NCBI GenBank assembly: GCA_035471785.1
Contig: DATIPQ010000098.1
Location: 1-41,445 of the forward strand
From: Acidobacteriota bacterium
Lineage (GTDB): Bacteria > Acidobacteriota > UBA6911 > RPQK01 > DATIPO01
Reading direction: 5' to 3'
Length of the DNA stretch: 41,445 nt
The position numbers were made by a program, and so were the translations under genes. The notes beneath the pieces are model-generated. The model did not search any database. It was not told the origin of the DNA and was given only the letters and a program-made list of their open reading frames with translations. Shown in pieces: positions 30,215 to 39,936 of this stretch (positions are counted from its first letter, which is position 1; each line of letters opens with the position of its first letter).

Positions 30215-32893
30215 ATGATGGGAGAAGAACGTTCCGAGAAGATCGAGATTTTTGAAAGGGCCGCCGCAATGGACCCCGAGGAGCGGGGACCGTTCCTGGA
30301 GCGGGCCTGCGCCGGAGACACGCAATTGCGTGAAACGATCGAGCGGCTGCTGGAAGCTCATGACGTCAGCGGCATCCTCGACGGCCAGGACGGGAAATCC
30401 GCCGTCCCGCCATTGCAGAACGCCGTAGTGGAAGGAATCGCCGAGAAACCCGGCGACCGCCTGGGTCCCTATCGGCTCGTCCGGCTGCTTGGCGAGGGCG
30501 GCTTCGGGGCTGTCTTCCTGGCTGAGCAAGATGCTCCCCTTTCCCGCAAGGTGGCTCTGAAGATCCTCAAGCCGGGCATGGACTCGCGTCATATCATTGC
30601 CCGCTTCCAAGCCGAGAGACAGGCACTGGCGCGCATGGACCACCCCTGCATCGCCCGCGTCTTCGATGCCGGCGCCACCGAGATGGGCCGCCCCTACTTC
30701 GCCATGGAGTATGTGGAAGGCACCTCCTTGACGCGTTATTGCGATGAGCGCGAGATGAGCGTCAGGGAGCGCCTCCAGCTCTTTCTTTCAGTGGCCCAGG
30801 CCGTTCATCACGCCCATCAGAAGGGCGTTATCCACCGCGATTTGAAGCCTTCCAACCTGATGGTGACGGAAGTGGAAGGAAAGCCGCTTCCCAAGGTCAT
30901 CGACTTCGGAATCGCCAAGGCCCTGCGCGAGCCGCTTACCGACGCCACCATGCTCACCCAATGGGGCCAGGTGGTGGGTACGCCCGAATACATGTCGCCC
31001 GAACAGGCCGAGAGTTCGGGACGCGCCCTCGACATCCGCTGCGACGTCTATTCGCTGGGGGTGGTTCTCTATGAACTGCTGGTCGGCGTGCGTCCTTTTC
31101 AAGTGGAGCGCAACACGCCCTCGGGCTATCGGGAATGGATGCAACGGGTGCGCAACGAAGATCCCACCCGGCCTTCACTGCGCTTCAAGGGGATGGCTGA
31201 CCCCTCCCGCCGCCGGGAGGTGGCCGACAAGCGCCGCACCGACCCTTCGGGGCTGGAACGCCTTTTGCGCCGCGAACTGGACTGGATCGTCCTCAAGGCC
31301 ATCGACCGCGACCGTGATCGGCGCTACGCTTCCGTGGCGGCCCTGGCCGACGACCTCCACCGTCACCTGCGCCACGAAACCGTTCAGGCGACTCCGCCCA
31401 GCGCTTCCTACCGGCTGGGACAGTTCGCGCGCCGTCACAAAGGGTTCCTCAGCGCCGCCGCGGCGGTCTTGCTGGCGCTGCTGGGCGGGCTCGGCTTCGC
31501 CACCTATGCCTTTTTCCAGGCCAGCCATGAGCGCGACTCGGCGCGCCTGGCCCGCGACGAGTCAGAAGCCGTGGTCAGCTTCCTGTCCGAGATGCTGGCT
31601 TCGGCCGATCCGGCCGATAAGGGCCGCGATGTCACGGTGGTCGACTTGCTGGAGGCATCGGCCTCCGACCTGTCCTCCTCTTTCAAGGATCAGCCGCTGG
31701 TTGAAGCCCGCCTCCACGACACGGTGGGCAAGACCTACCTCAGCCTGGGGCGGGAAGAAGAGGCGGGCAATCACCTGAGGGCGGCCGCAGCCATCCGCGA
31801 GAAGGAACTGGGCCCGCAAGACGAGCTGACGCTGATGTCGATGGCCAGTCTGGGAAGCGTCTACTATGCCCAAGGCTATTTCGACAAGGCCGAGGAACAT
31901 TATCGTCAGGCGTTGCAGGGCCTGGGCCGGATCAAGGATGAGGATGAACAGATCATTCTGGGGCTGATGAACAACCTGGCTCAGATCCACGCCCAGCGCG
32001 GTGAACTGGAAGAAGCCGAGGCGCTTCAGATCAAGGTGCTTCAGGGGCAGAGCCAAAGCCTGGGGCCGAAACACGCCAACACCTTGGGCTCACGGGTCAA
32101 CCTGGCCCAATTGAAGGCTGCGATGGGCCGGGCGGAAGAGTCTCACCGCATGCTTGAAGAGGTCGTCGTCGACTGGGTGGAGAACTTCGGAGACCATCAC
32201 CCCGGCACGCTGCTGGCCATCAACAACCTGGCCATCAGCCATATGCGCCTCAACCGCTGGACGGAAGCAGAGATCCTGACCCGGCAGGTATGGGAGGCAC
32301 GCAAGAAGTTCTTGGGCGAGCATCATTTCGACACTTGGGGAGCACAGTTCAACCTGGCCACGGTCCTGGCCACCATGGGCCGCGACCAGGAAGCATACGG
32401 GCTGCTTGAAGACATGCTGATGGCTCCGCCGGGGAAGAGTCTGCATCCCGTCCGGGTCGATCTGCTCATGCAGTCGCTGGGCCTCTATGAGAGCAAAGGC
32501 TGGCCCGCCGAGGTGCAGCCTATCCTGCCCCGTCTGGCGGAGTTGCTGCATCGGGTCGTGGACTATCCGCAAGCCACCGCCAATCAGCTCAACAGCGCTG
32601 CCTGGTTCCTGCTCAATCTGCCCGGCCCCAAGCTGAGTTCGCCCGAGACTGCGCTGCGGGCCGCCGCCCGGGCCTGCCAGATCGAGCGCAGCGGCAAGGG
32701 CCGCGACCTTTGGCTATTTCTCGACACCCTGGCCCTGGCCCAGCACAGCACGGGCGACAGCCTGGGGGCCGTCCGAACCCAACAAGAGGCCATCGAGCTG
32801 ATCCCCGATCATTCGCGCAACTTGCTTCCTCAATTGGAGGAGCACCTGCGGATGTTTCAGGCCGCAGCAGCCAAGGTCGAGCCTTCCCTCTAG
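30215..32893 (+). CDS. Membrane Ser/Thr protein kinase with TPR sensor region
   Basis: An 892-residue Hanks-type kinase. An N-terminal segment of about 80 residues resembles the short regulatory region found before such kinases. The kinase domain runs from about 85 to 390: glycine loop LLGEGGFGAVFLAE, catalytic Lys116 (VALKIL), HRDLKPSN with Asp209, DFG at 230-232, and GTPEYMSPEQAE. One membrane helix is at about 410-432 (FLSAAAAVLLALLGGLGFAT). The rest, about 490-800, consists of TPR repeats such as SLGSVYYAQGYFDKAEEHYR. The TPR part is outside the cytoplasm. This layout is frequent in Acidobacteriota and Planctomycetota. No sigma-factor gene precedes it here. Confidence 0.92.
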   Translation: MMGEERSEKIEIFERAAAMDPEERGPFLERACAGDTQLRETIERLLEAHDVSGILDGQDGKSAVPPLQNAVVEGIAEKPGDRLGPYRLVRLLGEGGFGAVFLAEQDAPLSRKVALKILKPGMDSRHIIARFQAERQALARMDHPCIARVFDAGATEMGRPYFAMEYVEGTSLTRYCDEREMSVRERLQLFLSVAQAVHHAHQKGVIHRDLKPSNLMVTEVEGKPLPKVIDFGIAKALREPLTDATMLTQWGQVVGTPEYMSPEQAESSGRALDIRCDVYSLGVVLYELLVGVRPFQVERNTPSGYREWMQRVRNEDPTRPSLRFKGMADPSRRREVADKRRTDPSGLERLLRRELDWIVLKAIDRDRDRRYASVAALADDLHRHLRHETVQATPPSASYRLGQFARRHKGFLSAAAAVLLALLGGLGFATYAFFQASHERDSARLARDESEAVVSFLSEMLASADPADKGRDVTVVDLLEASASDLSSSFKDQPLVEARLHDTVGKTYLSLGREEEAGNHLRAAAAIREKELGPQDELTLMSMASLGSVYYAQGYFDKAEEHYRQALQGLGRIKDEDEQIILGLMNNLAQIHAQRGELEEAEALQIKVLQGQSQSLGPKHANTLGSRVNLAQLKAAMGRAEESHRMLEEVVVDWVENFGDHHPGTLLAINNLAISHMRLNRWTEAEILTRQVWEARKKFLGEHHFDTWGAQFNLATVLATMGRDQEAYGLLEDMLMAPPGKSLHPVRVDLLMQSLGLYESKGWPAEVQPILPRLAELLHRVVDYPQATANQLNSAAWFLLNLPGPKLSSPETALRAAARACQIERSGKGRDLWLFLDTLALAQHSTGDSLGAVRTQQEAIELIPDHSRNLLPQLEEHLRMFQAAAAKVEPSL

Positions 32894-33232
32894 ACCCGCC
32901 GCGGGCTGCGCCCGAACCGCTTCGATCGGCCCTAGTGCAGTGCGCCAGAAGTTTTGAGCCACCCTGTGGCGTTATCTCACGCTTTCAGCGTTGCCACATT
33001 TGGCGTTTGAAACCCAGGGTGGCGCCGCCGTCTCGCTAGCGCTCGCCGCGGCTGACCCTGGGCTGGCGAATCTGTCCCTGTCAGGGACAAGAGCGGAGGG
33101 CTGGCTCAGAACTTATGACCGGCAGCACTAGCCCGCATTATGCATCGGTTTTGGTAGCGGGGCGGCGATAGCGCCGTCCTTCTGACAGGGCGTCGCCACC
33201 GATGCGGGCTAGGCGCGCCTGACGGTTTCCCG
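32894..33232. repeat. Structured intergenic region with three inverted repeats
   Basis: No gene is visible. Three nested signals are: CCCAGGGT (33013-33020) with ACCCTGGG (33055-33062), enclosing an imperfect GC-rich stem; TGTCCCTG (33073-33080) with CAGGGACA (33082-33089); and CTAGCCCGCAT (33128-33138) with ATGCGGGCTAG (33202-33212), enclosing a region where gcatcggt can also pair with accgatgc. The pattern suggests REP/MITE-like palindromic elements between the kinase and the efflux operon. Confidence 0.55.
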
Positions 33233-33238
33233 TATAAT
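33233..33238 (+). promoter_or_regulatory. -10 box TATAAT of the RND efflux operon
   Basis: A perfect TATAAT lies 27 bases before the GTG at 33266 (45 before the ATG at 33284), directly after the large inverted repeat ending at 33212. The -35 region (near 33210) is a poor match and overlaps the repeat arm. Confidence 0.5.
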
Positions 33239-33265
33239 CTGCCGCGACCCTTTTGGTAGAACCTG

Positions 33266-35704
33266 GTGTCGGCGGCGGTATACATGCGGCTTGCGGAAAA
33301 GACAATCCTGGGGATCCTGTGGCTGTGCGCCCTTGCGCCTTTTTTAAGCGCTCAGCCGTCATCCGCCCCGCCCCTTTCCCAGGTGCGCATCGCTTTTCTC
33401 ACCGACGGGTCCTGGGACAGGGCCGAGACCATCGGCGGTGAGTTCAGGTCCGCCATTTCGCGCTTGCTGGAAGGCAAGTACGAAGTGCGCTATGTAGCGG
33501 ACTTGAAGGCCGACTTCACGCCGCAGGGGGTGGGACGCCAGTTGGAGGTCCTGTTGGCCGATCCCCAGGTCGATCTGATCGTTGCGGCAGGACCGCTTTC
33601 TTCTCTTCTGGCCGCCCGCCACGGCAATCTGGGAAAGCCGGTCGTCGCCACCTTCGCCATCAATACCGAGCTGCTCGGCATTCCTTCCGAGGTGATCGAA
33701 CTGCAAGAGGGCGCCGCGGCCAGGCGCGAGGTGGTCAGCGGTGTGGAGAACCTGACTTATATCGATTTCCCCGATACGCTGAGGGACGATCTGGAAGTCT
33801 TCCAGGAATTGGTCCCATTCGAAAAGATCACTTTCGTGGTCAACCAGGTGATCTTCAGGGCGCTGCCGCTTTTGCACCAGAACCTGAGTCAGGCGGCGGC
33901 TGAAAAGGGCCTTCAATACGATGTGCTGGAAGTCTCGGATTCGTTGGTGGAAGCCATCCGCACCGCCCCTCCCATCGAGGCGGCCTATGTAGCCCCATTG
34001 CTGCAGTTGGACCTTCAAAAGCTGCGCCAGGGAATCGAGGAGTTCAACGCCCGCAAGATACCGACCTTCTCCTTGTGGGGGCGCAGCGAGGTTGAACTGG
34101 GTATGCTGGCTTCCTTGTCGCTCGACGCCGACGTGCCCAAGCTTTCCCGGCGTCTGGCCTTGACCGTCCTGCGCATCCTGCAGGGAGAGGCGCCGTCGCG
34201 GTTGCCCGTCACCTTCCGCAGGCGCCAGCGGCTTTCCATCAACATGTCCACCGCCCGCGCTATCGGCGTCTCGCCCAGCTTTCAGATGCTCACCGAGGCC
34301 GAACTGCTGCAGGACGTCCGCCAAAGCGCGGCCCGCCGTCTCGACCTGCCGACCGCCGTCCGGGAAGGGATTGCCCGCAACCTCGACTTGGCCTCGCAAG
34401 ACCGCTCGCTATCGGCTGGACTGCAAGATGTGGCGCTGGCGCGCAGCCTGCGTTTGCCTTCCTTGGAAGTGTCGAGCCTGAGCACCTTCATTGACGACGA
34501 CCGGGCGGATGCCAGCTTTGGAGCCAGCGGTCAAGCCAACATCCAGAACAGCCTCTCGCTTTCTCAGGTGCTCTATTCCGACTCGGTGCTGGCCCGGCAA
34601 GAGATCGCCGAGAGTCTGCAGCGAAGTCGCGAAGAGGAGCGGGAGCAGCTAAGGCTCGATGTCGCCGCCGACACCGCCAGAGCCTACCTCAACATCCTTA
34701 TCAGCAAGACGGTGGAAGGCATTCGCCGCTCCAACCTGGAACTGACCCGCTCCAACCTGGAGCTCTCCCGAACCCGCCAGAGGCTGGGATTCTCGGGAGT
34801 GTCGGACGTCACCCGCTGGGAAAGCGAGATCGCCAACGACCGTCGCGACATGATCGAGGCTTCTGCGCGCCGCAACCAGGCTGAAATCGCCCTCAACCGG
34901 CTGCTCAACCGCCCTTTGGAAGAGCCTTTTCTGACCGCCGAAGCCGATTTGGACGACGCCGCTTTTTTGACCAGCGACGAGCGCTTCCTGGCCTATATCG
35001 AAGATCCCGAAAGCTTCAAGGTGCTGCGGCGCTTCCTGGCCCGGGAGGGCTTGCAGCACGCGCCCGAGCTGCGCCGTCTGGAGGCGGCCATCGAAGCCCA
35101 GGAGCGCAGTCTGCTGGCCGCCAAAAGGGCCTTCTGGTCTCCCGACGTGGTGCTTCAGGCATCCCTTTCCGACACCCGCGTCAGCCGCGATGCCGTCACT
35201 ATCTTCGACTTGCCGCAGAACGGAAACGTGGACTGGACCATCGCCGTAAACGCCAGCCTGCCGCTCTTTCAAGGCGGGGCCCGCAAGGCCGAACGCCAGC
35301 AGGCGTTCGAGGATCTCCGGCGCCTCGAGATCGACCGCCAGGCGACCGCTGAGCGCATCGAGCAGCGCGTCCGCTCGGCGGCCCATGAAGCGGGTTTCAC
35401 GTTTGCCTCCATCTCTCTGGCCGGGCAGGCTTTCGAGGCGGCCAGCCGCAATTTCCAACTGGTTCAAGATGCCTACTCGCAAGGCGTGGTCGACATTACC
35501 GACCTGTTGGACGCTCAGCAGGCCGTTGTCAACGCCGATCTGGCCCGAGCCAACGCGGTCTATCAGTTTCTTCTCGACTGGGTGGAGGCCCAGCGGGCGG
35601 TGGGTTCCTTCGACTTTCTGGCCTCGCCCGCCGAGCGCAACGTCTGGTTCGAACGTGTGGACGCCTTTTACCGGGAACAGGGAGTTCCCTTGCGAAGGAG
35701 ATGA
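33266..35704 (+). CDS. TolC-family outer-membrane efflux protein with N-terminal substrate-binding-like domain
   Basis: An 812-residue protein from GTG 33266 (or 806 from ATG 33284). Signal peptide to about residue 30 (LWLCALAPFLSAQ). Residues about 38-345 resemble a type 1 periplasmic-binding domain of the ABC_sub_bind kind: VRIAFLTDGSWDRAETIGGE, VDLIVAAGPLSSLLAARHG, FEKITFVVNQVIF, and the family-typical ending LSINMSTARAIGVSPS. Residues about 355-800 are an OEP/TolC domain with two long-coil repeats (SLSLSQVLYSDSVLARQEI, ASLPLFQGGARKAERQQAF, QDAYSQGVVDITDLLDAQQA). TolC proteins form the outer-membrane channel of tripartite pumps, so the extra domain should sit in the periplasm. It overlaps the adaptor gene (ATGA). 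Confidence 0.85.
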   Translation: MSAAVYMRLAEKTILGILWLCALAPFLSAQPSSAPPLSQVRIAFLTDGSWDRAETIGGEFRSAISRLLEGKYEVRYVADLKADFTPQGVGRQLEVLLADPQVDLIVAAGPLSSLLAARHGNLGKPVVATFAINTELLGIPSEVIELQEGAAARREVVSGVENLTYIDFPDTLRDDLEVFQELVPFEKITFVVNQVIFRALPLLHQNLSQAAAEKGLQYDVLEVSDSLVEAIRTAPPIEAAYVAPLLQLDLQKLRQGIEEFNARKIPTFSLWGRSEVELGMLASLSLDADVPKLSRRLALTVLRILQGEAPSRLPVTFRRRQRLSINMSTARAIGVSPSFQMLTEAELLQDVRQSAARRLDLPTAVREGIARNLDLASQDRSLSAGLQDVALARSLRLPSLEVSSLSTFIDDDRADASFGASGQANIQNSLSLSQVLYSDSVLARQEIAESLQRSREEEREQLRLDVAADTARAYLNILISKTVEGIRRSNLELTRSNLELSRTRQRLGFSGVSDVTRWESEIANDRRDMIEASARRNQAEIALNRLLNRPLEEPFLTAEADLDDAAFLTSDERFLAYIEDPESFKVLRRFLAREGLQHAPELRRLEAAIEAQERSLLAAKRAFWSPDVVLQASLSDTRVSRDAVTIFDLPQNGNVDWTIAVNASLPLFQGGARKAERQQAFEDLRRLEIDRQATAERIEQRVRSAAHEAGFTFASISLAGQAFEAASRNFQLVQDAYSQGVVDITDLLDAQQAVVNADLARANAVYQFLLDWVEAQRAVGSFDFLASPAERNVWFERVDAFYREQGVPLRRR

Positions 35705-36813
35705 TGATGGTGTCTCGCTCAAGCAGGAGATGGACGCTGCTCTTTTTGTCGCTGGCTTTGCTCTCCTGCCAGGAGCAGGAGACAGCCCCGGCCGAAGAAG
35801 TGATTCGCCCGGTGCGCTACACGCAGGTGAAAGTCGTCAGCGCGGCCCGCACCCGCAGTTTCACGGGACTTGCCAAGGCCGGCGTGGAATCCCGCCTCAG
35901 CTTCAAGGTGGCGGGCACCTTGCGGGAGCTCAACGTACAGGTGGGGGATTCCATTCGAAAGGGGCAGGTCATCGCCCGGCTCGACCCGCGCGATTACCAG
36001 CTCATGGTGGAACAGGCCGAGGCCGGCCTGGCTCAAGCCAGGGCTGAGCTGGAGAACGCTCAGGCCAACCTGAGGCGGATTAGAGGTCTTTACGAGAACA
36101 ACAACGCGTCCGAAGCCGATTTGGACGCCGCATACACCCAGGTGCGCGTCATTGAAGCCACGATCGATTCCATCCAGAAGCAACTCGACCTGGCCCAGTT
36201 GCAGGTCGAGTACTGCACCCTGCAAGCGCCTGTCAGCGGATCGGTCAGAGACGTCCCCGTGGAGATCAACGAGAACGTCAGCGCCGGGCAACCGGCGGTC
36301 ATCATTACCGAAGCCAACCTTCCCGAGGTGGAGGTGGGGATTCCCGAGGTACTCATCTCCGGAGTTCGCCGGGGAAGCGAGGTGCAGGTGCGTTTCGACG
36401 CTGTTCCGGGCCAGTCGTTCGCGGGCATTGTCAATGAAGTCGGCGTGGCCGCCTCCTCCAGTCTCAACACCTTTCCCGTCACCGTTCGGCTGAGGCGCGA
36501 CGATTCCCGCGTTTTGCCCGGCATGTCCGCCGAGGTGAGCTTCCGCTTCGGGGAGGGGGGCCAAAGCCGCCGCGTCATCCTGCCCAGCCACGCCGTGGCC
36601 CAAGACCGCCAGGGCAACTTCGTCTTCGTGCTTGAGAAAACGGGCGACCAACTGGCCAGGGTGCGCCGGCGGCCGGTGCGGGTCGGGGACATCGTGGGAG
36701 AGGGGCTGGAGGTCTTGCAGGGTCTGGAAGAGGGGGAACTGATCGTGGTTTCAGGCACCAGCAAAGTCAGGGACGGGCAGACGGTCAAGATCCGTCCCGA
36801 AGATCAAATCTGA
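35701..36813 (+). CDS. RND efflux periplasmic adaptor (membrane fusion) lipoprotein
   Basis: A 370-residue HlyD/AcrA-type adaptor. Signal peptide with lipobox LALLSC, Cys22 lipidated. Lipoyl halves lie at AGVESRLSFKVAGTLREL with VQVGDSIRKGQVIARLDP, and at YCTLQAPVSGSVRDVPVEIN; between them is a coiled-coil hairpin about 105-170 (AEAGLAQARAELENAQANL). The beta-barrel and membrane-proximal domains follow (VLPGMSAEVSF, VLQGLEEGELIVVSG). It links the inner-membrane RND pump to the TolC-like channel. The start ATG overlaps the previous stop (ATGA), with AAGGAG just upstream at 35694-35699, so the three genes form one operon. Confidence 0.92.
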   Translation: MMMVSRSSRRWTLLFLSLALLSCQEQETAPAEEVIRPVRYTQVKVVSAARTRSFTGLAKAGVESRLSFKVAGTLRELNVQVGDSIRKGQVIARLDPRDYQLMVEQAEAGLAQARAELENAQANLRRIRGLYENNNASEADLDAAYTQVRVIEATIDSIQKQLDLAQLQVEYCTLQAPVSGSVRDVPVEINENVSAGQPAVIITEANLPEVEVGIPEVLISGVRRGSEVQVRFDAVPGQSFAGIVNEVGVAASSSLNTFPVTVRLRRDDSRVLPGMSAEVSFRFGEGGQSRRVILPSHAVAQDRQGNFVFVLEKTGDQLARVRRRPVRVGDIVGEGLEVLQGLEEGELIVVSGTSKVRDGQTVKIRPEDQI

Positions 36814-36836
36814 AGGCTCATAACGGGCCATTCATT

Positions 36837-39800
36837 ATGGACATCACTCGCTTCGCTATTGAGAAGGACCGCATCACCCTGGTGGTGGTCTTGCTGGTCT
36901 TTGCAGCCGGAATCAGCGCCTATCTGGCCATGCCCCGGGCCATGGACCCAGGCTTCACCATCCGCACGGCCCTGGTCGTCACCCGCTTTCCGGGCGCCAG
37001 CCCGGAACGGGTCGAGAACCTGGTCACCGACAAGCTGGAAGAAGCCATCCAGGAAATGCCCGAACTGGACGCGGTGCGCAGCCAGTCCAAGACCGGGGTC
37101 TCCATCGTCTACGTCGACATCTTGGAGAGCTACACCGAGATGCGTCCCATCTGGGACAGCCTGCGGCGAAAGGTGGCGGACGTTCGGCCCGACCTCCCCG
37201 ATGGGATCAGCGGGCCCTTCGTCAACGACGAGTTCGGGGACGTCTTCGGAATCATCGTGGCCATCACGGGAGATGGGTTCGGATATGCCCAATTGAAAGA
37301 CGTGGCCGATGCCGTGCGCGACGAATTGCTGCGGCTGCCCGATGCCGGCAAGGTTGAAATCGTGGGGGGTCAGGACGAGCGCGTTTTCGTGGAGTACAAC
37401 GAAGCCCGCCTGGCTGAACTGGGGCTGTCGACCACCTTCCTGCGGCAGACCCTGGAGGCCCGCAACATCATCATTCCGGGCGGCAACGTCCGCACCGAGC
37501 AGGAGCGCATCGTACTGGAGCCTTCAGGCAACTTCGGGTCGGTGGCGGATCTGGCGCGCACCGTCATCAGCGTGCCCGGAGTCGATTCCGACCAGCTTGT
37601 CTATCTGGAGGACATCGCCGACATTCGGCGCGGCTATGTCGACCCGCCCAGCACCATGATGAACGCCAATGGAGACCGCTCGCTGGGCCTGGCCATCTCG
37701 ATGCGCGAGGGCGGCAACTTGATCGCGCTGGGAGAGCAGGTTCGAGCCCTGGTCGACCGGCTTCCGGCCCAGTTTCCCATCGGGGTGGATTTCGACATCG
37801 TCGCCTTCGAACCCGAGAGGGTGGACCGCAAGGTGCGCGACTTCGTGGGCAACGTGGTGCAGGCCATAGCCCTGGTGTTGCTGGTCATGCTGATCATGCT
37901 GGGGCTGCGCACGGGGCTGATCGTGGCCACCCTCATCCCTTCGGCCATGGTGATGAGCCTGCTGCTGATGAACGTCTTCTCCATCGGACTCGATCAGATG
38001 TCCCTGGCCGCACTGATCATCGCCTTGGGACTGCTGGTCGACAACGCCATCGTCATGGCCGAAGCCATCATGGTTCGCATGGCCTCGGGCGAGGCCGGAG
38101 TGAACGCGGCCGTCCACGCGGCTGCCGAACTGCGCGTTCCCCTGCTCACCTCTTCCCTCACCACCGCCGCCGCTTTTCTCCCCATTTACCTGGCTGAATC
38201 GGCGGTGGGGGAATATACGGCTCCCCTCTTCCAGGTCGTGACCATCACCCTGCTCTCTTCCTGGCTTCTGGCTCTGACATTCATACCTCTGCTGTGCGTG
38301 AAGTTCCTCAAGGTGAAGGAAGAAAAGCGGGACTTCGGAACCCGTTTCTACCGTCTCTATAGGGGCTTTCTCAAAGTCCTCCTTCGCTTTCCTCCCCTGA
38401 CGCTGGCTGCCGTCGTGGTGGTCTTTCTGCTGGTCATGCAGTTGCTGGCGCTGATCCCCAACATCTTCTTTCCCGCTTCGGACGTGCCCATCTTTCAGGC
38501 GGAACTGACCCTGCCTGTGGGCACCGCCATCGAGTACAACGAGGAGGTGGTCGCCGAAATCTCGCGTTTCGTCGAGGAGGAACTCAGGGTTAACGGCGAG
38601 AGGAGGGAGGGCGTGGTCAACTGGTCGGCTTATATCGGGCAAGGAGCGCCCCGCTTTTACCTTTCCTATTCGCCCGAACAGACCAGTCCGGAGTATTCCT
38701 TCCTGCTCTTCAACGCCAGCTCGCGGGAGATCATCAATCAGATGATGCCGCGCCTGGAAGCTTTCTGTCTTGAGCGCTTTCCCGATCTCAAGCCGGCCAT
38801 CAAGGCGCTGGCCACCGGCCCCATCATCAAGAACCCCGTCGAGATCCGCTTGTCGGGGCCTGACGTGGGGCGCCTCTTCGCCATCAGCGACACGGTCAAG
38901 GCCAAGCTGCACGAGATTCCGGGCAGCAAGAACATCGACGACGATTGGGGCCAGAGGACGAAAAAGATCCTGGTCGACATCGACGCGGCGCGGGCCCGGC
39001 GCAGCGGTGTCTCCAATCAAGATGTGGCCGTCTCTCTGCAAACGCTGCTGAGCGGATTCCAAACCACCCAGTACCGGGAAGGAAACGAGATCATCCCGGT
39101 GATATTGCGATCATCCCAAGCCGACCGCGAAGACATCGGAAAGCTGGAAAGCCTCAACATCTTCTCCCAGGCCACCGGCAGTACGGTCCCTCTCAAGCAG
39201 GTGGCCGATCTCAGCCTCGAGTTCGAGGCTGCCAAGATCTATCGGCGCGACCGTCTCAAGACCATTACCGTGTCTTCGAATCTGGCCGACGGCGTAACCG
39301 CGACTGAAGTGACCGACGAATTGGTTCCCTGGCTGGAGGCAGAATCGCAACAGTGGCCTCTCGGATACCGCTGGTCGCTGGGAGGGGAATACGAGAATTC
39401 GGGCAAGTCCAGCCAGTCCATCAACGACAAACTGCCCATCGCCGGACTCATCATCGTTCTGCTGCTGGTGGGCCAGTTCAATTCCTTCCGCCGGGCCGCC
39501 ATCATCCTGCTGACGATTCCGCTGGGACTCGTCGGCGTGGTGCTGGGGCTGCTGATCATGGACTCCTACTTCGGATTCATGACGCTCTTGGGAGTCGTTT
39601 CCCTGGCCGGAATCGTCATCAACAACGCCATCGTCCTCATCGACCGCATCGACATCGAGATCGGAGAGGGGCTGAGTCCGGCCCGCGCCATCATGGAAGC
39701 GGCTCAACAAAGGCTGAGGCCGATACTCTTGACGACTTTGACGACGGTGCTGGGGCTGATCCCGCTCTACCTGGGCGGAGGGCCCATGTTCGAGCCGCTG

Positions 39801-39911
39801 GCGGTGGCGGTGATGTTCGGACTGGTCTTCGCCACCCTGCTCACGCTGGGAGTCGTGCCCGCCCTCTACGCCTTGTTCTTCCGCGTCAGCTTCAAGGGCT
39901 TCCGCTACTAG
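36837..39911 (+). CDS. RND-family efflux permease (AcrB/MMPL superfamily HAE type)
   Basis: A 1024-residue inner-membrane proton-driven pump with the usual 12 helices and two large periplasmic loops. TM1 is near 13-30; the first pore region has FPGASPERVENLVTDKLEEA. The TM4 proton-relay motif is GLLVDNAIVMAEAIM near 396-410, with Asp-Asn in place of the Asp-Asp of AcrB. The second half repeats the pattern (LLGVVSLAGIVINNAIVLID) near 920-940. LRPILLTTLTTVLGLIPLYLGGG is another family stretch. Substrate is unknown; organic compounds rather than metals are likelier, since the heavy-metal-type motif is not seen. Confidence 0.94.
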   Translation: MDITRFAIEKDRITLVVVLLVFAAGISAYLAMPRAMDPGFTIRTALVVTRFPGASPERVENLVTDKLEEAIQEMPELDAVRSQSKTGVSIVYVDILESYTEMRPIWDSLRRKVADVRPDLPDGISGPFVNDEFGDVFGIIVAITGDGFGYAQLKDVADAVRDELLRLPDAGKVEIVGGQDERVFVEYNEARLAELGLSTTFLRQTLEARNIIIPGGNVRTEQERIVLEPSGNFGSVADLARTVISVPGVDSDQLVYLEDIADIRRGYVDPPSTMMNANGDRSLGLAISMREGGNLIALGEQVRALVDRLPAQFPIGVDFDIVAFEPERVDRKVRDFVGNVVQAIALVLLVMLIMLGLRTGLIVATLIPSAMVMSLLLMNVFSIGLDQMSLAALIIALGLLVDNAIVMAEAIMVRMASGEAGVNAAVHAAAELRVPLLTSSLTTAAAFLPIYLAESAVGEYTAPLFQVVTITLLSSWLLALTFIPLLCVKFLKVKEEKRDFGTRFYRLYRGFLKVLLRFPPLTLAAVVVVFLLVMQLLALIPNIFFPASDVPIFQAELTLPVGTAIEYNEEVVAEISRFVEEELRVNGERREGVVNWSAYIGQGAPRFYLSYSPEQTSPEYSFLLFNASSREIINQMMPRLEAFCLERFPDLKPAIKALATGPIIKNPVEIRLSGPDVGRLFAISDTVKAKLHEIPGSKNIDDDWGQRTKKILVDIDAARARRSGVSNQDVAVSLQTLLSGFQTTQYREGNEIIPVILRSSQADREDIGKLESLNIFSQATGSTVPLKQVADLSLEFEAAKIYRRDRLKTITVSSNLADGVTATEVTDELVPWLEAESQQWPLGYRWSLGGEYENSGKSSQSINDKLPIAGLIIVLLLVGQFNSFRRAAIILLTIPLGLVGVVLGLLIMDSYFGFMTLLGVVSLAGIVINNAIVLIDRIDIEIGEGLSPARAIMEAAQQRLRPILLTTLTTVLGLIPLYLGGGPMFEPLAVAVMFGLVFATLLTLGVVPALYALFFRVSFKGFRY

Positions 39912-39936
39912 GCGGGTCGGGTCCTGGGGAGGGGAA

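Noticed and set aside
37524-39062. 512-residue minus-strand frame opposite the RND permease
   Set aside because: Its His/Gln/Asp/Gly-rich composition is the usual reverse-frame shadow of a GC-rich membrane protein gene.
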